From positions 14,065,364-14,129,363 of the forward strand of contig ML677333.1 in the NCBI GenBank assembly GCA_007922305.1: DNA of 64,000 bases, written 5' to 3'. Within the stretch, counting starts at the first letter, position 1. Every line of letters begins with the position of its first letter. Below the pieces are notes generated by a model. The model was not told the DNA's origin. It ran no database searches and saw nothing but the letters and a program-made list of their open reading frames with translations. This stretch comes from Dermatemys mawii. Taxonomy: Eukaryota > Chordata > Testudines > Dermatemydidae. Below, one piece after another: positions 57,285-64,000 of the stretch. A program made the position numbers and the translations under genes.

Positions 57285-57480
57285 TGATCAACAGCAGAGA
57301 GGAAGGCTGGTCCAGGGGTTCAGGATTAGCCTGGGACGTTGAAGCCTGGGTTCAATTCTCTGCTCTGTCCAAAAATTCCTGTTTGACCTTGGACAAGTCT
57401 CTCAATCTGTGTCAATCCTCATCTGTAAAATGGGGATCACAGCACTTCCCAACCTCACAGGGGTGCATAAGGAAATAATG
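57285..57480 (+). mobile_element. MIR-type SINE
   Basis: A tRNA-related head ('ggctggtccaggggttcaggattagcctgggac', B-box-like 'gggttcaattct') leads to the MIR core and tail ('gaccttggacaagtctctcaatctgtgtcaatcctcatctgtaaaatggggatcacagcacttcccaacctcacagggg'). Confidence 0.75.
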
Positions 57481-59067
57481 GGGACCTGCCATTTCCTGGG
57501 TTCTCACTGCACATGATTACCACTCCTGTAGTACAGTCCCCTACCTCTTGCTGTCAGGATGCAGCCATGCCTCCATTTCCCTACTGGGAGGTAGTCTCTG
57601 TGACATTCCCAGCACAGGCAGTGGCTTTTGTTTTTGCCAGTGTGTGCTCAATCCTCTCTGCGCCCTCCCCACTTTGCAAGCGGATGGTGGGGCATCAGGG
57701 AGAAGAAGCGAAGTGGCAGATGGGGCTTCCGAAGGAAGAGGCTAAGTGGGGGCAGAATGTCAGGGCAGAGCATGGGCAAAGTGGGAGCAAGGCCACAGTC
57801 CAGGCACTGGGGCCCACAAAAGATTAATTCAGCACCGCTGATTTTTTTTTTCAGTGGGTGCTTGAGCTCCAGAGCATCCATGGAGTCAGCACGTATGTTC
57901 AGCCTGGGTACAATCTGGACTGTTGAACAGCTATGTCCCCCCATTCTTGGCCTGCTCACATAGCCGTCAGCATGCAAATTCTCTCCCAGTTAAAGACATG
58001 AGCACTCTGACTAGTCACTCATACAGGGAAAAACCCGCAAATTCTTAATCCCAGCCTTGTTCTCCTAGAAATGAGCATCTTGTACTGTCTAGCACCCTAC
58101 TGAACAATGCAAAGTCTGTCATTTCATCAAAGGAAAATTATATATGCATCTGCTTTGCTATTCCAAACGGAGTTTTCCCACACACTTTAATGTGTGCACA
58201 CACTGGTTAAAATAAAACAGTAAGTTTATTAATTATAGAAAAAGATTGTAAATGATAATGCATAAATCAGGATTGGTTACAAAAGAAAATAAGAGTAATA
58301 TGCAAGCTAATACCTAACTTAACAAGTGAAGCGAACTTAAAAGCAAAGGTCTGGTCTCACCATATGCTGTTGTAAATTTCACGGGCTAGGTCTCCTCCCA
58401 GCCTGGGGCCACTTCCCTTTAGTTCAGTTCTTTGAGGGTTGTTGATGTCATGAGCAGAGAGATGGAGGAAAGAGGTGGCATGGAGGCCGCTGTCTCATAC
58501 CACTCTCCCTTCATTGAGGTTACCCCCAACTCGGGTGCAGGCACCATTGCCTGAAGTAACAGTAAGACCATCAGTGTCTTGGTGGGATGGTGACTGGGAT
58601 TTCAGCTGCTGCTGAACAGGCAAACAGACAGATGGAATAAAGGCACTCCAAGGAGATAACAATTGCAACCTGTGACCTTGCTGTGACACACAATGTTAAA
58701 GAAGAGAAACTTTTATTCCTTTCCCTCGATAAACACAGAATATGCCCTTTCGTTGCCTTTGCTGGACCTTCTACTTCAGTGGGCCAAGGCACCCACACAG
58801 ACGTCTTGGGGTGGGGACCCTGAACCAGCAGAAGACAAAGAAAAGGCTCGGAACAACCTGCTGAAAGACATGCAGAAGGACTCAGCCAACAGCTAGAAGT
58901 ACAGAGGGAGATGCTGCAGCAGGACAGGGAGACGGAGATTAGGGGAGTGAGGGAAGAATGGTAGCAGAGTACATTGAGCATGGCAGGGTGATGAGGAAGT
59001 GGAGCCAAGAGCCGCAGAAGGAACAGTTTGAGTGGCTGCTTAGCCTGATGGCTGGCAGGAAATAGAT
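57481..59067. other. Intergenic, uncertain repeat remnants
   Basis: The stretch 58200-58480 ('aaacagtaagtttattaattatagaaaaagattgtaaatgataatgc', 'attggttacaaaagaaaataagag') resembles a dispersed sauropsid retroelement. At 58800-59040 plus-strand frames rich in E, K, R and Q could be a remnant of the second ORF of a Harbinger. Neither is firm. The 189-codon minus frame at 58571-59140 has no recognisable feature. Confidence 0.35.
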
Positions 59068-59068
59068 A

Positions 59069-59185
59069 CCAAGTTCTCCCCCTGTCCCCAGTGCAGCTAT
59101 CAGCAATGGACCCTCCTCCATGGTAACAAGTCCTCCCCATGTCCCCAGTGCAGCTATCACGAGTGGACTCTCCTCCATGGTACCA
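59069..59185 (+). repeat. Tandem duplication of about 57 bp (two units)
   Basis: Unit 1 'caagttctccccctgtccccagtgcagctatcagcaatggaccctcctccatggta' is followed directly by unit 2 with the same text and about six changes (cacgagtggactctcctccatggta). Confidence 0.85.
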
Positions 59186-59509
59186 TGTCCTGTAGTTAAC
59201 ATAACCACTGGAAAGTTCTGAGGTGGGATGGAGAAAGAGCTAGTCAATGCATGCCTGGAATGGCAGTGTGCATGGGAAGCTGTACCCTGTTCACTCTCAC
59301 TCCCCACACAACAGCGGGGAAGGAGAATACGTCCACAGGCACTGTGCAATTCCATTGCCTGTGACATTGCATTGATTGGCTTTACTGTGGGTTTTGTTCA
59401 CACTTTTATTACCATTTGCATTGTCTATGTAGTGGCAGCTAGGCTGCTTGTGCTTGGTTTTTAATCACGTATTTGGTTGCGCAATCCATTGGTGTGGGAG
59501 TGTCTGGAA
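59186..59509. other. Intergenic, no gene recognised
   Basis: Nothing recognised. Confidence 0.4.
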
Positions 59510-59634
59510 CAGGGTGACTAGATGTCCTGATTTTATAGGGACAGTCCCAATTTTTGGGTCTTTTTCTTATATAGGCTCCTATTACCCACCCACCCACTGT
59601 CCCAATTTTTCACACTTGCTGTCTGGTCACCCTA
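59510..59634 (+). mobile_element. hAT MITE, 'GGGTGACCAGA' family, copy 4
   Basis: 125 bp from CAGGGTGACTAGA to TCTGGTCACCCTA. It is flanked by a perfect 8-bp duplication GTCTGGAA (59502-59509 and 59635-59642). Confidence 0.92.
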
Positions 59635-59959
59635 GTCTGGAACGTAAAGAAGAGGCAGGACGGTTAAACCAAAGCTTTTAAGCTGCATGACAATGGGATC
59701 CCACCATGCTGTGCTTGTGATCCTGCTCCAGAACTGCCAGTCAGCATAGAGGGATTCCAGGGCTATTAAAACCTGCTTCAGCTATCTCCACTCCATCATG
59801 TCTGCATGAGCTCCTCATCAACGCCTTCTCAGGGAGAAAAGCAGCTGTCAAAATGTCCCCCGTCATCTCTCAGGCTTTCCATCTGCCTCTGGTTGTGGAA
59901 ATGAGCGCTGCATTAATGCCAACAGCTAGGACAGGTATCTGCAGGCCCCTTAGCCCTGG
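59635..59959. other. Intergenic, no gene recognised
   Basis: Nothing recognised. Confidence 0.4.
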
Positions 59960-61400
59960 CATCAGTCTCAGGCAAAATAATAGAAAAGGTGATTCAGAAT
60001 TCAGTTGAGAAAGAATTGAAGGCTAGGAATGTAATTAAAGTTAGACAATGTAATTTTATGGAAAATAAGTCTTGTCAAACAAAACCTGACTTTATTCTTT
60101 GATGAGACTACAAATTTGTTTGCTAAAGGTGACTGTGGATGTAATATACTTTTGTAAGGCATATAACCACACAATATTCCGATTCAAAAATTAGCACTAT
60201 ACAGTATCCATAAAGGACATGTTAAGTGGATTAAGACTGGCTAACTGATCTCAAAAAGTATTGGTCAATGGAGAATCATCATCAAATAGGGTTGTTGCCA
60301 GTGGACTTCCACAGAATTGGTACTAAGTTCAATGTCATTCAACATTTTCATCAAGTGATCTAAAAATAAATATAAAATTGCTGCTGATAAAATTTGGGGA
60401 TGACCCAAAGATTGACACCTACCACTACAAAGGTGATTATGGGCCACTTCACCTTGGTCCCTTGAAATGTGTTAACTACTTCTGCTAAGCAATCTGGTCC
60501 ACCTTGTATTTAGCTGTGACACCCAGAATACCTTCTCCAGACCCAAAAAACTGCTTTGTGTAGCTCAAAAGCTTTTCTCTCTCAAAAACAGAAGTTGGTC
60601 CAATAAACAGAATGGTAAATAAGGAGGAGGGCAGGGCAGCCATGCAAAGCAAACTGGATAGCTTGATAAACTAGGTCCAACCAAGCAAATGCATTTTAAT
60701 GCATCAAATACAGCTATACATCTAGGAACTAGGAATGCAGCCATGCCTACAGAAGAGGGAACTGTATCCTAGAAAACAGAGACTGAAAAGAATTTAGGGA
60801 TCATTGTGGACAAGGAACTCAATGTGAGATTCTGATGCAATGCTATAATGAAAAGGGCTAATATATAATCCTTGGATGTACAGCAGGGAAGTAGTGAGTA
60901 GGGAGGGGACTTGACCTCTGCATGCAGCATTGGCGAGTCCAGCACTAGAATGCCGTGTACAGGTCTGGTGTGCAACTGCATACTTTAAAAAAAAAGACAT
61001 TGAAAAATTTGAAAGGCTGTAGAAAAATGCCACAAAAAAAGCATTCAAGAACTGCAGAAAATGCCCTACAGTGAAAGACGTGGAGAGCTCGGTCTGTTCA
61101 GTTTATCAAAAAGAAGATTGAGAGGTGACTTGATTAGCACTCAGTATTTTCTTCTCATCAAGGTACTTATACGCTAAAGAACTCTTCAGTCTAGCTAGGA
61201 AAGGCGTAACAAGACCCGAGGCTGGAAGCTAAATGTACCCTGTTCACTCTAACTCAAACAAGAAAAAAGGCACATTTTTAACAGTCAGGATGATTGATCA
61301 GTGGAACAAATTTCCCAGGACAGGGATGGAGTCTGCCATTCTTGATGTCTTCAAATCAAGACTGGATGCCTTTCAGGGAGATATGCTTTAGCCAAGCAAG
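59960..61400 (+). mobile_element. CR1-like LINE, 3' half, degenerate
   Basis: It runs from 'gtctcaggcaaaataatagaaaaggtgattcag' through a decayed RT region ('aatttggggatgacccaaagattg' where the FADD block belongs) to the C-terminal and 3' region ('gagagctcggtctgttcagtttatcaaaaagaagattgagaggtgacttgat', 'agactggatgcctttcagggagatatgcttta'). A family B tail fragment (60548-60605) interrupts it. Confidence 0.75.
60548..60605 (+). mobile_element. PLE-tail-like repeat, family B fragment
   Basis: 'tgtgtagctcaaaagcttttctctctcaaaaacagaagttggtccaataaa' matches the family B tails, with the stem arm, the AAAAGCTT block and the GTTGGTCCAATAAA end. Confidence 0.55.
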
Positions 61401-61714
61401 TTTTCAGTGTTGCCAGCTCTCCTGATTTTTTTCATGGGTGACATGATTTTTCTCTAGGGCTGGAGCTTCGTCCCGTGATGAAGCTCCAGCCCTACTGAAT
61501 TGGAGACAATCAGAGCCTCAACCCCAGGCATCCAGTCTCAATTTGAAGACTTCAAGTGTTGCAATTGTTTGCTGGTTTGCTCCCCCTCACATCAGCAACC
61601 CAAAATCATTTGCACAGGAAGAATTTAAAAAGCCCAGCAGCTCAGGGTGGCTCTGCTCCCCAGTTCAGCCTGTGATAGGGGCAGGACAGTTCCCCTCCTG
61701 ATGTCAGATTTCTA
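61401..61714. other. Intergenic with a strong hairpin
   Basis: Contains the 14-bp inverted repeat at 61456-61493. The text 'gttgccagctctcctgatttttttcatgggtgacatg' resembles part of a short dispersed repeat. No gene. Confidence 0.5.
61456..61493. repeat. Perfect 14-bp inverted repeat, GC-rich
   Basis: AGGGCTGGAGCTTC (61456-61469), a 10-base loop, and its exact reverse complement (61480-61493). Confidence 0.88.
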
Positions 61715-61965
61715 CACAAAAGAATAAGTGGACACAAATCTGATATTAGGAATCATAATATTCAAAAACCAGTAGGAGAACACGTCAGTCTCTCTGGTCA
61801 TTCAGTAACAGACCTAAAAATGGCAATTCTTCAACAAAAAACTTCAAAAACAGACTCCAATGAGAAACAGCTGAACTGGAATTAATTTGTAAGCTGGATA
61901 CCATTAAATTAGGCTGGAATAAAGACTCGGAGTGGATGGGCTATTTCACAAACTGAAATCTACTT
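61715..61965 (+). mobile_element. Degenerate Penelope-like element fragment
   Basis: The plus-strand translation, with stops, contains 'NKWTQI', 'DLKMAILQQK' and 'LICKLDTIKLG'. These correspond to the region after the GIY-YIG core of the PLEs at 38-41 kb. It keeps the ILQQK segment that copy 1 there has lost, so that segment is ancestral. Confidence 0.7.
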
Positions 61966-62412
61966 CTCCGTGTTAAGTTTGCCCCTACTGTTACTCACAC
62001 CTTCTTGTCAACTGTTTGAAATGGCCCATCCTGATTATCACTACAAAACTTTTTTTTCTCCTGCTAACACTGGTCTACAATTTTTTAGAAGTCGTCTGCT
62101 TCAGAGATAAAATGTGATATTTATTATGTATTTTGATGTGCTGAATTCAAATATGACAATTACAACAAGTGATTGGCTACTGTTTCTAAGATATTTAAGT
62201 TTTTACATTTTATGTCTATGTATATTGTGTAGATAGTAGAGTTTTAATCATAAATTGTAAACCTAGGTCTTTTCATGTGTTTATGGTTGCTTTACATGAT
62301 AATATTTCACCTGTCCTGTTTATGTAACACTTTAAAAATCAGCAAAAGGGTTATATAAATATAATGTATTATGAAACAAAAGGCAAAAAACCATTATGTA
62401 CATAGTTTAGTC
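61966..62412. other. AT-rich flank, probably the 3' part of the minus-strand element
   Basis: No open frame. It lies between the PLE fragment and the stop codon of the transposon-like ORF and is probably that element's 3' untranslated region. The end could not be located. Confidence 0.35.
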
Positions 62413-64000
62413 CTATCCCGTGTCTACTCGGCGCTTCTTGGCTTGTCTCTTGCATTCATTAAATGGAGCATCTCTTGTCACTGTCCAGCAATAGTCTGCA
62501 AGCATCGATGGGCTCCATTTGCCCTGATAGCGTTTCTCCATTGTTGCAATGTCCTGGTGAAATCGCTCGCCGTGCTCGGCGCTCACTGCTCTGCAGTTCG
62601 GTGGAAAAAAATCTAGATGAGAGTGCAAAAAATGTATCTTTAGTGACATGTTGTATGCCTTGAGGAGGTTTTCCACCAACAACCTGTAGTTGTCTGCCTT
62701 GTTGTTTCTGAGAAAATGTATTGCCACTGACTGGAAGGCTTTCCATGCCGTCTTTTCCTTGCCACGCAGTGCATGGTCAAATGCATCATCTCGAAGAAGT
62801 TCACGAATCTGAGGAGCAACAAAGACATCTTCCTTTATCTTAGCTTCACTTAACCTTGGAAATTTTCCATGGAGGTACTTGGAAGCTGCTTGTGTTTTGT
62901 CAATGGCCTTGACAAAGTTCTTCATCAGACCCAGCTTGATGTGTAAGGGTGGTAACCAAATCTTCCTTGATTCAACAAGTGGTGGATGCTGAACACTTCC
63001 TCCCAGGCTCCAATGACTGTCGGAGTGGCCAATCTTTCTTGATGTAGTGGGAATCTCTTGCACGACTATCCCATTCGCAGAGAAAACAGCGGTACTTTGT
63101 GTATCCAGTCTGCAGACCAAGCAAGAGAGCAACAACCTTCAAATCGCCACAAAGCTGCCACTGATGTTGGTCAGAGTTTATGCACCTCAAAAGTTGTTTC
63201 ATGTTGTCATAGGTTTCCTTCAGATGGACTGCATGACCAACTGGAATTGATGGCAAAACATTGCCATTATGTAGCAAAACAGCTTTAAGACTCATCTTCG
63301 ATGAATCAATGAAGAGTCTCCACTCATCTGGATCGTGAACAATGTTGAGGGCTGCCATCACACCATCGATGTTGTTGCAGGCTACAAGATCACCTTCCAT
63401 GAAGAAGAATGGGACAAGATCCTTTTGACGGTCACGGAACATGGAAACCCTAACATCACCTGCCAGGAGATTCCACTGCTGTAGTCTGGAGCCCAACAGC
63501 TCTGCCTTACTCTTGGGTAGTTCCAAATCCCCGACAAGGTCATTCAGTTCAGCTTGTGTTATGAGGTGTGGTTCAGAGGAGGAGGATGGGAGAAAATGTG
63601 GGTCCTGTGACATTGATGGTTCAGGACCAGAAGTTTCATCCTCTTCCTCTTCCTCGTCTGACTCAAGTGAGAATGATTCTGGTGCATCAGGAACCAGCAG
63701 TCCTTCTCCGTGGGGTATTGGGCGTATAGCTGATGGAATGTTTGGATAATGCACAGTCCACTTTTTCTTCTTTGACACACCTTTCCCAACTAGAGGCACC
63801 ATGCAGAAGTAACAATTGCTGGTCTGATCTGTTGGCTCTCTCCAAATCATTGGCACTGCAAAAGGCATAGATTTCCTTTTCCTGTTCAACCACTGGCGAA
63901 GATTTGTTGCACAAGTGTTGCAGCATATGTGTGGGGCCCATCTCTTGTCCTGATCTCCAATTTTGCAGCCAAAATAAAGGTGATAGGCTTTCTTAACCAT
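62413..64000 (-). pseudogene. Transposon-like ORF of an unnamed metazoan family, one frameshift
   Basis: Two overlapping minus frames make one protein of about 525 residues. The first runs from 64000 (ATG at the window edge, so the true start may be outside) and the second ends at 62413. The family pattern switches frames near 63005-63015 ('SLEPGRK' in one frame, 'SVQHPPLVESRK' in the other), so there is a single indel. Visible features: a cysteine-rich N-terminus (HICCNTCATNLRQWL, then CYFC) that could bind zinc, an acidic run (ESDEEEEEDE), 'YRCFLCEWDSRARDSHY', 'LPPLHIKLGLMKNFVKA' and 'GERFHQDIATMEKRYQGKW'. I recognise this as a multi-copy, transposon-like protein found in arthropod and vertebrate genomes, but its mechanism is not known to me. 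A host gene is unlikely. Confidence 0.65.

Noticed and set aside
58571..59140. 189-codon minus-strand open frame
   Set aside because: Low-complexity S/L/C-rich translation without any family signature, in repeat-like DNA and overlapping the tandem duplication.

Overview
The window looks like an intergenic, transposon-rich stretch of a sauropsid genome, most probably a turtle. This rests on the repeat content: CR1 LINE fragments, Penelope-like elements (PLEs), Harbinger and hAT elements with many short non-autonomous derivatives, and a MIR-type SINE. No host protein-coding exon, rRNA or tRNA gene was recognised. Nearly everything that codes belongs to mobile elements. Repeat-family names come from recognising sequence patterns, without a database search.

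The dominant feature is a complete endogenous retrovirus (1384-8414, + strand). Its two 295-bp LTRs appear identical, it has a 6-bp target duplication (GCGTTC), a tRNA-Trp primer binding site and a polypurine tract, and gag, dUTPase-protease, pol and env are all open. Gag, Pro and Pol look betaretrovirus-like (myristoylated Gag, two zinc knuckles, dUTPase ahead of protease, separate -1 frames). The Env transmembrane subunit looks alpharetrovirus-like (C-x6-CC and a fusion peptide bracketed by cysteines). Identical LTRs plus open frames mean a recent insertion.

From 8.4 to 37.5 kb the DNA is mostly degenerate repeats and unrecognised intergenic sequence. It holds a decayed hAT transposase (about 14.8-16.6 kb), a second hAT-like N-terminal fragment (18.6 kb), several hAT MITEs with readable 8-bp duplications, PLE tails, and a small templated insertion at 27.8 kb whose two donor pieces lie 1.1 and 2.0 kb upstream.

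From 37.6 to 41.4 kb, on the - strand, a nearly full-length PLE (reverse transcriptase plus GIY-YIG endonuclease, two in-frame stops) sits directly downstream of a 5'-truncated copy. This is the tandem arrangement typical of PLEs. Its tail carries a hammerhead-ribozyme-like core. A 69-bp coding segment is missing from the full-length copy's ORF, and a near copy of it lies in that element's own tail.

From 41.4 to 62 kb there are Harbinger elements (one with transposase remnants and terminal repeats), a solo LTR-like element, more hAT MITEs, CR1 fragments and a MIR SINE. The right edge (62.4-64.0 kb, - strand) holds a long transposon-like ORF of a family I cannot name, broken by one frameshift and possibly continuing past the window.
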